Assembly (NCBI RefSeq): GCF_028769735.1
Contig: NC_088169.1
Span: 38,416,729-38,480,728, forward strand
From: Zonotrichia leucophrys gambelii
Taxonomy: Eukaryota > Chordata > Aves > Passeriformes > Passerellidae
Reading direction: 5' to 3'
Length of the DNA: 64,000 bases
Shown piece by piece: positions 1-23,880 of the stretch; the first letter of the stretch is position 1; every line of letters begins with the position of its first letter. Made by a program: the position numbers and the translations under genes. The notes below the pieces were generated by a model that made no database searches, was not told where the DNA came from, and worked only from the letters and a program-made list of their open reading frames with translations.

Positions 1-3000
1 CTTTCACAAAACCACCTTCATTTTCATACTGTGTTTGGATTTCACCCGAGTGCTGTTGATTCATTTCTTTTTGTACATTTTCTATGCACCGATTGAGGTT
101 GCTTTTTTTAAGCAAACCCCTAAGCTGGTACTGGGAAAAGTCATCGGAGTCCTCAAAAAAACAAAAGAAAAAAACCAAAACAAAACAAACAAATCAATTG
201 AAATAAAATACCCCTTTTAAAGCAAATTCATTTCCCACATTCTGGAAGTGTGGGAATTCTTTCAAGAGTTCCTTTAAGCAGCTAACATCTGTCTTTCACT
301 GGTTGCTGCACTCACAAGAAACAGCAATACTGTCCTGGCAACACACAACAACTCTGAAAGGTACCAGTAGTTTTGAGTGCTGGAGAACATGACATCTCAA
401 TTTTGGCTATCAGAGGTCATCCCCATCTTAAAAAAAAAAAAACAATTAAAAGAGAATCCACATGTGGATCATTTTAAAATGATGGCTCTTAGCTTGCACT
501 TGGACACAAGCCCTCATTTGATCTGATGTATATTGCACCTTCAAAACCTCCCTGTAGAAGGGGCACTATAAGATTCCCCATATTCTCATGTCTGACCAGC
601 TTCAACACACCTGCCTAAGTTACAAAAGCCTTTTCCCAGCTGCCAGCTCCTCTAACAACCTCGGGGTTTGGAATCCCAGCTGTTTTCATCCTGCCTGCCT
701 CATCCACACCAGTAGCATGTTATGCAATCTTCAGCATAATGCTGATGAAGCACAAAACACAGCACAATATTTAACATTTTTACCAAACTGAATTAGCTCT
801 GCTAATTTTACTGGAAATCAAGAGATAAGGCTGTTAAGAGTCATTATCTCATTGGATTTTTTCTCCTCATGTTAACATGTTTTATTAAACAGTCCAGGGT
901 GTAAAGCCTTCCAGATGTAGTACTCTTTCTTCATTTGCATTAATGGCAACAGCTCCATTCCAATGCCTTGAAAGCAATTTAAAATATTACCTCTGGCATT
1001 GCTTCAAATAACGTTCTTCTTCTCTTTGTAAGTTCTTTAATATCAGTCAAGATCTCATGCTTTATTTCTGGAGGCAGCTTGTGGAAATCTTCTGATTCAA
1101 TATCTATAGAATAAGGATTTTCACATAACTGTTCCTATAAAAATGGAAAACCAGAATACATATTTTATATTACAGCACAACAAAAAATAATAAAATATTT
1201 AGAGCATCATTCCAAGCAAAACAAAAAACCCCAACCCCTCAAGAAGTTTGTTGCTACTTCCCCACATAGTGAAGAAAACATTAAAAAAAATGTAACTACT
1301 ATGTAATAAAATAATACTAAGTACCTCCTTGTTGATGTATACTATACAGACAAACTTGGTTTTATTCTTTTTACAAAAAGATACTTAGTATAAAACACAG
1401 AACCAGGTCACATAGCCTCAACTACTCAGATTTTGTCCTTCTAAAGAGGTTCTCCTTCTGAATGAGAACTGCTTCAAAGATAAACATTCTTTCCAAGAGT
1501 GTTTTTTTTTCTTTTCCTATTGGTGAAAGCAGAGATAATTTTATTATTTATTATGTTTTCTTCTCAGGTTATGTACTTCTCTTGTCCTCTTTCTATCAAA
1601 TCAGCACATCAGAAGCAAACGCAGAATTTATCAGTGAAAACACAAGGACTTAAGTGCTTCAACTTCAGTTCACATTTGGAGAAGCACAGGAATTTTGTTA
1701 AATCTCTTATTAATGTACATACACGTGCACAAATGCATGCATTTCTCCTGCATTGTTACAAAAAACAATGTGTTCTCCATATGTTCAAAGGAAGTAGTAG
1801 AAAGTAAAAGAAAGGCTATCACAAGAATTTTCTGTTCTGCTGTATTCTAGTGGAGAAATCACATTTATATTTCCTCATTAATAGGAATTCTTAGAGTATT
1901 GAAAATTAACTTGCTTTCTTATAAGTAATGCTATAATAAGACCTATATCTCCAAATAACTGGATTTCATAAGCTTTTTGCCTTTCAAGCACAGCACATGA
2001 ATGAGAAGACTGTTCACAGTAACAAGGCAACTATGTTGCACTTACTTGCAACATCTGTTTTTGGCTCATTCTCATTTGCCATTCTTTTTCTTCCTCCTCA
2101 TCTGAGCTAAAAATCACAGAGAAAACAAATGTGTAGATATTTAGAAAAGGAAAACAGTTTCCATTTTAAGCAAAAAGACATTAGTCATGCCTTCACTGGT
2201 CAAGCACAAAAATTTGCAGCATCAAACACACACACAAACATATATATTTACATACATATTTATATACATATAAATACACACACAGGTCATAAAGATCTGA
2301 GCAGAAAGTAAGAAGGCAAACATGCCAGTTAAAGCTAGATGGAGACAACTGCTGCTGTTTAGATCATTACACAATTCTTACTTGGTCAGCATTTGAAGTG
2401 TATCAAAGTACAGATGTGCAAAGAATAACCTACAGGGCAGCTTCACATTCTCAGTATTATTTAAGAAGATGCCACAGGTGTGACAAGTATAGACAAAGCC
2501 AGCTTCTGCTGAACATGTCAACACAAAACAGAATCAAGCTGCCACACCCAAGCTTGAACAATCAGTCCCATTTAGTTGAATGGACATGGCCATAGAGACT
2601 GAGGCAGAACTTTCAACCTTAAAATGAATCCAGGGTAGAAATTTAATCTGTGGGCTGAAAGCTTCCTCTGTTACTTTCCCATAAATAACTAGGAGGCTTC
2701 TAAATCCAAAAAGAAACTGAAATAAAATATAAATTAGAGATATATACTTTTTATATATTTATATATATTACAGTATCTCACAGGTTAAAGGCCTTAAATC
2801 AGCATAAAAAACGTGGTTTATACTTTTACCCAAGTTTATTAAAAAACATTTAAGCTATTTTTCTTAATTCTACCTACCTATTCTTCTCTTCATCCTCTAA
2901 AGTAGGCAATACATACATATCATCAATTCCTTCTCTTCGAACTTGCGTAATACTGGGCAAAGCTTCATTGCTTAGGGGAAAAAAAGAAAAAATAGAACAG

Positions 3001-4558
3001 CAATTAACAGCTTCAGAAAGAGTTACTACAATATATATGAGTTACACTTATAAACAAGGGAAAAATAATTTTTATTCTTGCCTTTTGCCTGTAATAGCAG
3101 TTTTGATAACGTGTCTCTTCAAAAGTGTTTTCAAGAGTTTCTCTGTAGTTTTCCTGGAATCATTGATGGCAATTTCCTTTCTTTGTCTTCGCTTAGCCTA
3201 TGAAAATAAGATTAACACCAACAAGATTTTGCTGGATGCTGATGATGCATACCCAGTGAATCCCTGTTAAAATTCTGTGTGCTGAGCCTAAGAGCTACTC
3301 CTAACTCATTCTACACCAAGGGGGAGAGAGCCATCACAGCCTCTAAATCTAAGTCCATTTCCCCCGTGGGACTCAGGAGCAGCTTTCATCTTCTGGCTAC
3401 AAATGCCTGCAGAGCTGTATTCAGGTCCACTCTGGTGCAAAAGCCAGGCCTGTGCCATCATCCACTTCTCTACAACCTGGCTCCTCTGCAAATCAAATCT
3501 GCCTAGATTAAAGAGCTGCTGCATGCTCCAAGAGCTAACCCAGGCTGGGACTGCAAAGGACACCCGCAGAGCAGTGGACTTCAATCCTCCATCCCCACAG
3601 AAACATAAACAGAACAACAGGAAGGAAACTGAAAATGGCTGCCTATCAGCAGCAGACACAGAGCCTCTTTTACACTGCAGTAACTTACAGAGGTACTTAC
3701 CAAGGTTTGTCTCTTCAGAAGAGGTGCCTCTCCATCAAAAACAAAGACAGGTCGAATCCGGAAAAACAGTAACTTGCAGAGTCGATGAAACAGAGTGAGC
3801 AGGTGAGCATTCCGTACAGAAACGCCACCACGGGCTCCCTTTATTGCTTGGTTCAACCAAATACTGATATCTTAAAGAACCGTTGAGAGGAAAAAAATGT
3901 TCTCTTTTACACATGTACCACTTTGGGAGTTCCTATAAAGTGCACACATTTGACTGAATGGCTTTTGCTCACGGCTCCAAGCTTGTCTTGTCAAAACCAA
4001 GAATATCCAAATAGCTATGAACTTGGAAGAAGAATAAACTATCATCCCTATTGCCCTGCGCAAAAAGCAGAGTGGAAGCAAAAGCGCAGCAAATACCTCC
4101 CCAGTTATTTTTACAGGTAAATGACAAGTAGCTTCCTTTCACATCTTTCCAGCATTTAACCAAGTATACAGGATGGGAAAGCTAATACATAAGCATAAGA
4201 CTTCTTCATCTTGTAGTCCTACTAAGAACAGCACATTTATAAATGAACTGTAAAATTCTATAGTCCAACACTTGTACAAGGAACCTATTAAAAAAAAGTC
4301 TATTTTTAAAAAGATGAAAGTAAAAGGGCTTAGTACATATTGTAAAGCAAAAATTCCACTTATCAAAATGCAGACAACTTAAATGTAATAATAACTCTTA
4401 TAAATAAGGGAAACAGTTAAAACAATCTCCCTTGCAACTTTGGTTCCCCAGCTTCACTTTTAAAGGATACCAACAGCAAGAATTTTCCCTTCCAGCGTTT
4501 CTGGGTTTATGGGTCTCCCGGTGCACTCAAGCAGCTTCCAAAGTCCTTGAACTCCCAT
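1..4558 (-). CDS. ERCC5: ERCC5 (XPG) 5'-flap/bubble endonuclease, N-terminal part (exons 1-7, cut by window edge)
   Basis: ERCC5 makes the 3' incision in nucleotide-excision repair in the nucleus. Coding exons read on the minus strand: 4471-4558, 3701-3870, 3082-3197, 2878-2970, 2046-2106, 991-1134 and 1-151 (continues outside). Phases agree throughout and give about 274 residues. The protein opens with [11 protein letters not shown], the conserved XPG/FEN1 N-block. Metal-binding aspartates are seen at residue 30 (ILAVD, split across intron 1) and residue 75 (VFVFDGEAP), the latter matching human Asp77 after a 2-residue shortening. The acidic spacer begins in exons 4-7 ([23 protein letters not shown]). 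The nuclease I-block and PCNA/TFIIH regions lie outside the window. Intron 3 (2971-3081) has a GC donor. The start is set by homology and by the CpG island just upstream. Confidence 0.96.
2220..2285. repeat. CA/TA-rich simple repeat in ERCC5 intron
   Basis: Alternating CA and TATA-type runs lie between ERCC5 exons 4 and 5. This is low-complexity intronic sequence with no coding potential. Confidence 0.7.
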
Positions 4559-4629
4559 TGTCCTTCCTTAGCTGCTTTGAGAGAAAAACTCTGAGGCACA
4601 AAGGAAGGAATAACCCTAAGATTGTGCGG

Positions 4630-4990
4630 CCTGCGACTGCTTTATTAAATCAAACGGAAATAACGAGGCAGCCGCTCGGGCCGGGATAGCCGGGAACAGC
4701 GGCAGGGACAGGCGGGGGTCGCGATCCCTGACCTGCGGCGGGGAGCGGATCCCGGCGCAGGGACGCGGCAGGAAGGGACCCGGCAGGGAGGGACGCAGGC
4801 CCCGGCACCCGCGGCCTCCCCGCGCCCGGAGCGCAGGCCCCGCCCGGCGCGGCCCCGGGGCCGCCGGGAGTCGCCGCGCGCGGGGCGGAGCCGGCGCAGG
4901 CCCGGCCCGGGGGCGGCCGCCCACAGCCCGCCCCGCACACCGCGGCCTTCTCCAGCGGCGGCTCCTGAGGCCGGTGGGCTGCACGGCTGC
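4630..4990 (-). promoter_or_regulatory. CpG island promoter of ERCC5
   Basis: This abruptly CpG-dense, GC-rich block sits immediately upstream of the ERCC5 start codon (4558, minus strand), flanked by AT-rich DNA. No TATA box is evident. A dispersed CpG-island promoter is inferred. The open frames crossing it are products of base composition. Confidence 0.8.
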
Positions 4991-5012
4991 CTGAAGGAGA
5001 GCCTAGTACCTA

Positions 5013-5455
5013 ACAGTAGAGAATAACAGAATCAATTCTATTGGAAAAGAGCTCTGAGATCATCGAGTCCAATCTGTCACCGAACGCCTCTTTTTCAACT
5101 GGACCATGATCTAAGTGCCATGTCCAGTCTAAACACTCGGGGACAGTAACTACACCAGCTCCCTTCCAATATCTGATCACCCTTTCTGTGAAGAAATTCC
5201 CTTATGTCCAGCCTAAACCTGACCTAGTGCAGCTTGAGGCCATTTCCTCTCGTCCTGTCACTTGTTACCTGGGAGAAGAGGCCGACCCCCACCTGGCTAC
5301 ACCTTCCCTTCAGGTGGTTGTAGAGTGATAAGGTCACTCCTGACCCTCCTCTTCTCCAGGCTAAACAATCCCAGCTCCCTCAGCTGCTCCTCACTGGACT
5401 TATGCTCCAGAGCCTTTACCAGCTCTATTGCCCTTCTCTGGTTGGAGAATGGAAA
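5013..5455 (-). mobile_element. CR1 LINE fragment (3' part)
   Basis: Read on the plus strand, it starts with the CR1 3'-end signature in reverse complement (a degenerate cagaatca...ttggaaaagagctctgagatcatcgag pattern). It runs through typical CR1 blocks such as gtgataaggtcactcctgac and cttctccaggctaaacaatc. The 5' end is truncated, as is usual for CR1. It sits between the ERCC5 promoter and the BIVM 3' end. Confidence 0.88.
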
Positions 5456-6194
5456 AAGTCTCTTGTCCCAGAACAAAATCCCACAATGCAGACCAAAAGT
5501 AGTCCCATTTTTCCCACTCCCAAACATGATTTCCCCTGCAGCCTTGTGCTCTCTCCGTTCTGCCCCAACCACAATCCCAGTGCACCCCACTCAGGGAAAG
5601 CTCCTTGCAGCACAACCCCAAGGACATGCACTGGGCTCCTGCTAATGCTAGAAGAATCCATACTCTATGGATAAAGTGTGACAGTCTCTAGCCCAAGAGC
5701 AAAATAAATGTAAAGCCAGAATTTTATCCCAACCTACTTAAGCAAAACAGCCAGCTACCATCAGAGGAGACCCTGTTTCTCAGTGCAACTGTCATTATCA
5801 AGCAAAAGTTAAGAAACACACATGGAACTCTGGCTCTGTAAGTCCTAAATCCCCTAAAGAACACAGCTCAAGTACTCCAAACAAAGCTGAGGCCATCAGC
5901 CCAAACTCAGCTTGCAAAAACAGGGGCTCAAAATAGCTCATCCGGAAAATAAAATTTCAAAACCTATGAATTTTGTTCAGTCATGAGGCTGCAGGCTTTG
6001 AGAAATTAAATAGCAGAAGTCACAGAGGCTGCACCGAGCACCACTTTTTATGACCCAAGGGACCTTACCTACTTTGCTAAGCAGTAGTTGCAACTCTGAT
6101 CTGTCGCTTACCTACTTTGCTGAAGACCTTCACTAAATGCAGGGCCATCATTTCCAAGACAAATGAAAAGCAAACAACAAGATAGAAAACAAAT
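5456..6194. other. ERCC5-BIVM intergenic DNA, no gene seen
   Basis: No exon-like conserved coding is visible here. It separates the CR1 copy from the likely 3' end of BIVM. Human BIVM and ERCC5 are known to form readthrough transcripts, and the same tandem orientation is present here. Confidence 0.5.
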
Positions 6195-6200
6195 TTTATT
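6195..6200 (-). terminator. candidate distal poly(A) signal of BIVM
   Basis: AATAAA on the minus strand about 1.2 kb past the BIVM stop. A closer AATAAA is at 7067-7072, 0.3 kb past the stop. Either could define the 3' end. Which one is used is not visible from sequence. Confidence 0.45.
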
Positions 6201-7381
6201 GAATGAACAAAAGTCTAAAAGTCTCCCATTTTTGGTTAACAAAAGCAGCAACCTACAAAACCCCTGCATTCCATGACAAATCTTTTTATGTCAAAAAATT
6301 AATCCTTGAGCAGGTATGAACATTTGTACACAGAACAATACAACCGTTGAGATGTGTTTGGGCAAACAACTGGATTTATCAAGCAAAGAGAAAAAAAAAG
6401 GAAAAAAAAGAATTCACCAGGGACACCTGAAAAAGCTTGAATTGTGTGCTGGCTGAGAGGTATATCATCGGGGCTGCCAGCAATTTTCAGCACTTGCATC
6501 CCCTTCACACAAAATGAAAAAAGCAGCAGACAAAGGACAGAGATTTAGACTGAACAAGGAAAAGAACTGCCAACAGAACCCAGTGTTCAGCTAGCTCATT
6601 TGGCTAATGGTAAATGCAGCTTTTAATACTTAATTTCATAAGCTTGTGTTAAGTGAGTCCGTGCACTCAGGAGGCTCCAGGGTAAGAATTCAGCCACTTT
6701 ACCCACAGAGCAAAAATAACAGAGAAGTTCCATCCTCGAACAGGTGATTCCTCAGAGTCAAAAACAGGCAACCAGATAAGGGAAAAGGAACTGTGACCTG
6801 CTTGACAAGATATGATTATCTGACTGACAGAAGTCAAATAGGAATTAAATGGAGAATGTACATTCTCTTTGTAAATCCAACAAGGCTTTCTAACCTACGT
6901 GATCTTTTTTTTCATTTGCACTGGATATGGGCAGCCTTACTAAAATGAAGTGCTAAAAACAAACGCAATGCTTACTTTTATCCTTACACCATTTGCAGAA
7001 TAACCCTTTTTTATAATACCATAATTTTTCATGCTTTTGAACAATAAATATACTCAATGAAGTCTGTTTATTACACTGACTGATTTCAACCTGCTCTTTT
7101 GTTTTCACAGATCAGGACATAGTACAATTATTTCAAAAGAAATTATTGATTTTGCTATCATATTCACCTTTGATTGCAAAATTACAACAATCTGTGCTTA
7201 TCTGTCACTTTATACATCAGATCTCATCTATTGCAACCATATCAACATATTTATTTAATAATTATGAAGCTGTATCTTATACCATAATTTCTATTCTTAT
7301 GTGGTCTAGGACTAATAAATCCCTATTATGTTTTGATTAAAACTAACTTTAATATATCAATTCTATAATCTAAAGTTAATT

Positions 7382-19442
<12,061 letters not shown>

Positions 19443-20249
19443 TGAATGATACTAAGAGTATTGCACAGCGAAGAATATTTTTTCTTTATGCTTTAATTAC
19501 AACAGGGTTTTCATCATTGCCTCCATTGCCTCTGCAAGGTATCAATGAGGTACCTGAAAAAATATGTTGAGTTAGTACAGGTGTCTCATTCAGCATAAAA
19601 TATACACAAATCTTATCTTTGAACTCATAGCCAATAAAAGCTGAAATACCCTTTGATCTACCACAACAGGATGTCTTTCCCTAAGCCTCTCTAGAACTCT
19701 ACATCAGCACTTTTTATCATTTGTGAGGTGCCAACAGCATACACCCCAGTGATATCATGATGAGGTCATAATAATCACACTTATAAACCAGCACACAAAT
19801 AAAAAAATTTAAAAATTAAAAGCTTTCTACATGTTCATGCTTGTGGTTGCTTTCTTCTAACCCTTACAGTCAGAATACACTGTGAAATACAGAATAATTT
19901 ATACAAATTAATAAATCATCACACAGCAATTTAAGGTCATAATTTAAGGTCTGAATCCTGCAAACTTTTGCTGCAAGTGAAGTTCAAGCATACAATTACA
20001 GTAACTATAACCTTATCGATTGTAAATTGACAACATCACACTCAATCTGTTCCAGTACTTTCCTCCTATATCTGTTAAAGGTTCCCTTTTATTTTTACGT
20101 GCCTCTTATTCTTCAAGACGTGAGAATGAGAAAGAAAAGCAGGTTTTGTTTATGGCAGCTAAGTATTACCAAAAGCAAATTTAGACGGCTGGCTGGCTTG
20201 CTTTAAACGATCACTTTTAAAGGGCAAGCTGACAGCGTGTGTGTTATCT

Positions 20250-21010
20250 GTCATTTCAGCAGCTCGCACGTCTGCAGACACGCGCCGCAGATGGGAACCT
20301 GGCGCGAGGGAGGCAGGAATTCCGCTCCGCAGCCTCCTCCTGCACCACTGGCTCCGGGCCGCTGCCCCGCACCTGCAGCGCCCCAGGTCCCCGGGGCCGG
20401 CCGGGTTCCGCCTGGCGGAGCGCAGGGACACATCCCAGCACCCGCCCTTCCCCCCGCGCTGCCGCCAGCCGGCTCCGGAGCGAACAGCCGCGGGCTGGGG
20501 GAAGGGGCCCCCCGGGACCGTGGGCTCGCTCCCCTCCCGGGCGCCTGAGAGCGGCAGCGGGGGCGGCGGGGCTGCCCCCGGCCCGTGTTACCTGCGCGGA
20601 GCGGGGCTCGCCGGCGTCGCCTCCCCGGCCGCGGCGGAGCGGGGACGCGAGCGCGCCGGAAGCAGACACAGCCGCGCGCTCACCTGCGCGCCCCCGCCGC
20701 CCCCCGCCTCCTCCGCCGCCGGCCCGCACCAACTCCCGCCGCCGCACGGGGACGGGGGGAGGCGCGGGGCTGCCCGGAGGCCGCGGCCGCGCTCCCGCTG
20801 AGGGCCCTCACGGTGCCTCGGAGGAAGCAGTGGCGAGCGCCTCCCGGCTGGGCCGCGACTGCGCCTCGGGGCCGTGAGTGCCGCCTCTTCGGTCGCCCTC
20901 CCCCCCATTTGCGCCCTCATGGTCTCGCCCGCTGGTGCCCCGCGGGCGGGCGGGGGAGGGAGGGAAGGGAGGAGCGGGTCGGGGATGGCGGGGGCGGGAA
21001 GCGCTGCCTC
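20250..21010 (-). promoter_or_regulatory. CpG island promoter of BIVM, with candidate noncoding first exon(s)
   Basis: Long CpG-dense block upstream of the BIVM coding start. On the minus strand two strong donors are visible, CAG|GTAACA (exon end 20592) and CAG|GTGAGC (exon end 20684). Either could splice to the 5' UTR acceptor of the exon beginning at 19553. Several long open frames here on both strands reflect GC bias, not genes. Confidence 0.75.
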
Positions 21011-21029
21011 TGTGGGGGCTCAGCGCGGC

Positions 21030-21385
21030 ATGGTGAGAAACCGACTGAGGGAGATGGGCCTGCTCAGCCTCGGGAAGAGACGGCTGAGAGGGCATCTCAT
21101 CCATGTCTATAAGTATTGAAGGGAAGGTGCCAAAAGAATGGAGCCAGGTTCTACTCGGTGGTGCCGAGCAATAGGACAAGAGGCAGAGCTCGATGCGCAA
21201 GAAATTGGACCTGAATATGAGGAAGAACTTATTTACTCTGCAGGCTACCAAACATTGGAACAGATTGTCCAGAGAGGCTGTGGAGTCTCCCTCACTGGAG
21301 ATACTGAAGAGCCGTCTGGATGCAATCCCGTGCAATGTGTTCTGCGCTGACCCTGCCTGGGCAGGGAGCTTGGACCAGATTACCT
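21030..21385 (+). mobile_element. CR1 LINE 3' fragment
   Basis: Shows plus-strand CR1 features: ctgctcagcctcgggaagag, then ggacctgaatatgaggaaga, then ggctgtggagtctccctcac and gactgga-like 3' sequence. It abuts the BIVM CpG island in the BIVM-POGLUT2 interval. Confidence 0.85.
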
Positions 21386-22852
21386 TATATTTGCACCAGA
21401 GTTGGTTCCCCTGAGAGTAGTAAGAACATGAGTAACAACAATGCTTCTGTAAAACTGCATGAAGGAATGAAAGTTTATTTCAGGTAACACTGTCTGCAAC
21501 TTCTGACAATATTTGTCATCTCATCCTTCACTGCGGTCAGCATGAACAACGCTGAAGATGCAACTGGAGCTGTTCTGCTACTGCCACAAATATGTAAAAT
21601 TAATTAATTTTTAAATATTCAGATCGATTTTATAACAAAGTCACTAAAAATTTTTAAATAAAATATCAAAAAGTTATATGAGGTCCTGCTGGCAGAAGAT
21701 TCACTCCTGGCAATTACGACACTGTGCCTCAGTCCACAGAGCCTCTACTCCCAGCAATACTTTCTGTGAGAGGTGCTGCAGTTAATGGAAAAAAACCAGA
21801 ATATAATATCTCCTGAATTGCTAGTGTTATTTGATGGTTCTCAGTGGTTAGGCTGAGCTGAATTGCCAAAGTGCTTGAGCAATTGAGGGTACAGCCATGT
21901 TTGCCATCCCCTGGATATGAGAAGCCCTAGATCACATTCCATAGTTTATGTGGCTTATCCTGAGGCAACCTGCCCCTTGTAAAGGAGAGCATCCCTTTTG
22001 CCTTTGCCAGCTGGAAGCCTGTTGAGCCTTAGTTGGCCAACAGCCTTTGATATAATTAAATAATTCTGCCTCCAAAGTGTTTTTATCTGAGCCAAATTAT
22101 AGGCATTAGGATAACAGCCATGTTGGCTTTGCCAGCCAAGGCTAAAATTAGGTTGCATGATTTATCTTTTAACTTGTTTGGGTGCTGACAAATAGTGCCA
22201 AATCTCTGCATGGATTCCCTGAGCTGCACTTATGTGGGGGAAAAAAAGCTGGAGGAGAGAACATCAGGAGGGTGGAAGTGTGTCACCTTTATTTCAACAG
22301 TGCTGTGCTTTTTTTTACATGTCAGTGCCATCCTGCTAAGAGGAGGAAGCATGATCTGTGAATTCTACAGCTATCAAATTTCTTTTTAATTAAAAATATC
22401 TTTAAAGTTCTCTCCCACTAGAGGAGACTGGCTTCTCTCATGCAGCAAAATATGAGGAGTGTGATTTCTGCCTGTAAAACACATCAGGAGAGTAAAGACA
22501 GGGAAAGGAGAGGAGCTAAAGAGTCATGGATATACAACAGAGTCTGTGTGAATTTTTTGACTGGAAATTGTAAGTCTTCTAACTGCTGAATGTCCTGAAA
22601 AACTATGTTTTTAAAAGCTGGAGCTTGGTAATATTTAAGGCATTTTGTAATGACATTGTTGGTTAGAAAAGACTCTCTTCATCAACCCAAGTTGTCATTT
22701 CTCAGCTTGAAATTTTCTTCAAACAAGTGCTTTTTGTGTGCTTTTCTCTAAGCATATTTGCAATATTTCAAAATTTCATGAGTCCTTGATGATGAATTTC
22801 AATTTTCTTTATTGTTTGCCTTAACAAGAGAGAGACAGTCAGGAGCCAAGTT
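21386..22852. other. BIVM-POGLUT2 intergenic DNA, no gene seen
   Basis: AT-rich sequence with only short chance frames. I see no conserved exon, RNA gene or recognised repeat. Confidence 0.5.
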
Positions 22853-22899
22853 GAAAGTATCTTAGAGGTCTTTTCCAACCTAAATGGTTCTGCATGTAG
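22853..22899 (+). mobile_element. short CR1 3'-end remnant
   Basis: The block ttagaggtcttttccaacct followed by aaatggttctgcatg resembles the terminal CR1 sequence (gaggtctcttccaacc...attctatg). It is very short, so the call is tentative. Confidence 0.5.
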
Positions 22900-23070
22900 T
22901 TAAGAGCAGCATTAATGTTTGGGACCAGCTCTCTGCAGTTGGAGGCTGGATTATTTGACAAAGGGCCATGGAATCACGGCTGCGTTGTGCGATTGCCCTG
23001 GTGGCAGCGGGTGAAGTGCCCCCTCACCTCTGCTCCAGACAATCCCAGACCTGCACTACCAGCAGCCACA

Positions 23071-23300
23071 CATCACAGAGTCACAAAGGTGTTGAGGGAG
23101 GAAGGGACCTCGGGAGATATCTAATCCAATCGCCCAGCCAAGGCAGGGTCACCTGGAGCAGGTGGCATGGGAACACCGTGGGTTTGGAATGTCTGCAGAG
23201 AGGAAGCCACCACGGCCTCCATGGGCAGCCTGTTCCAGGGCTTTGCCACCCTCAGCTCAAAGAAACTCTTCACCTCCAGCTGCTCAGGGGAGGATTTTGA
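23071..23300 (-). mobile_element. CR1 LINE 3' fragment
   Basis: Reverse-oriented CR1: a plus-strand start atcacagagtcacaaaggtg, then gggaggaagggacctcggga, then the cctgttccagggctttgcca block. It lies just upstream of the POGLUT2 CpG island. Confidence 0.82.
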
Positions 23301-23409
23301 AAACACATTTTCCGAATTGTAAACTCCATTTCCCACCCTAAAGTTTGGGAACGGAGTGAAGGGAGGCTGAGGGGAAGAACTTCAGCTCCTGGCAGGGGTT
23401 AAAGAGCAG

Positions 23410-23880
23410 CTCGGAGATGTCCGGGTGCGTAGGTCAGGGCCGCGGGCCGTCAGAGCCAGCTGTCCCCAATGCTTTCCATGCGCCAGGTCCCAGTCACTCC
23501 CGGGGGCTGGGCCGGCGCCTCCCGGCAGCGCCGCCCCGCCATGCCGCGGCCCCGCCCCGTGGAGCCGCGCCGGGGGCGGGACTGCCGGGCGGCGTGCCGA
23601 GGGCCAGAGGCCGGTGCCGGCGGTGTTCGTCCCTCGGGGGCAGCAGCGCTGCTGATGCGTGCGCTGTGGCCGCTGTGCCTCGCCCTGGGAGCCGCGGCGG
23701 CCGCGGGCGGGGGCGGGCGGCCGAGCGCGGAGCGCAGCGCCGTGTGGGGGCCCGGGCTGCGCGCCGCGGCCGTGCTCCCCGCGCGGTACTTCTATGTGCA
23801 GGCCGTGGACGCCCGAGGGCTGAGGTGAGGGCGGCGGCGGCTTTTCGGGGAGATTCTGGGCACGGTCAAACCGAGAGGCT
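23410..23880 (+). promoter_or_regulatory. CpG island promoter of POGLUT2
   Basis: CpG-dense block spanning exon 1. GC boxes (ccccgcccc near 23550, gggggcggg near 23571) lie 80-110 bp upstream of the chosen start codon at 23655. No TATA box was seen. Confidence 0.78.

Noticed and set aside
4616..4984. Minus-strand frames of about 96-122 codons
   Set aside because: CpG-island frames upstream of ERCC5; low-complexity Ala/Arg/Pro translations.
5262..5661. Several 75-127-codon frames on both strands
   Set aside because: They fall within or beside a CR1 3' fragment; they are not the CR1 ORFs and not host genes.
20239..21112. Long overlapping open frames (up to 212 codons) on both strands
   Set aside because: They lie in the BIVM CpG island, are Arg/Pro/Gly/Ala-rich in all frames, and show no domain; GC-rich DNA has few stops.
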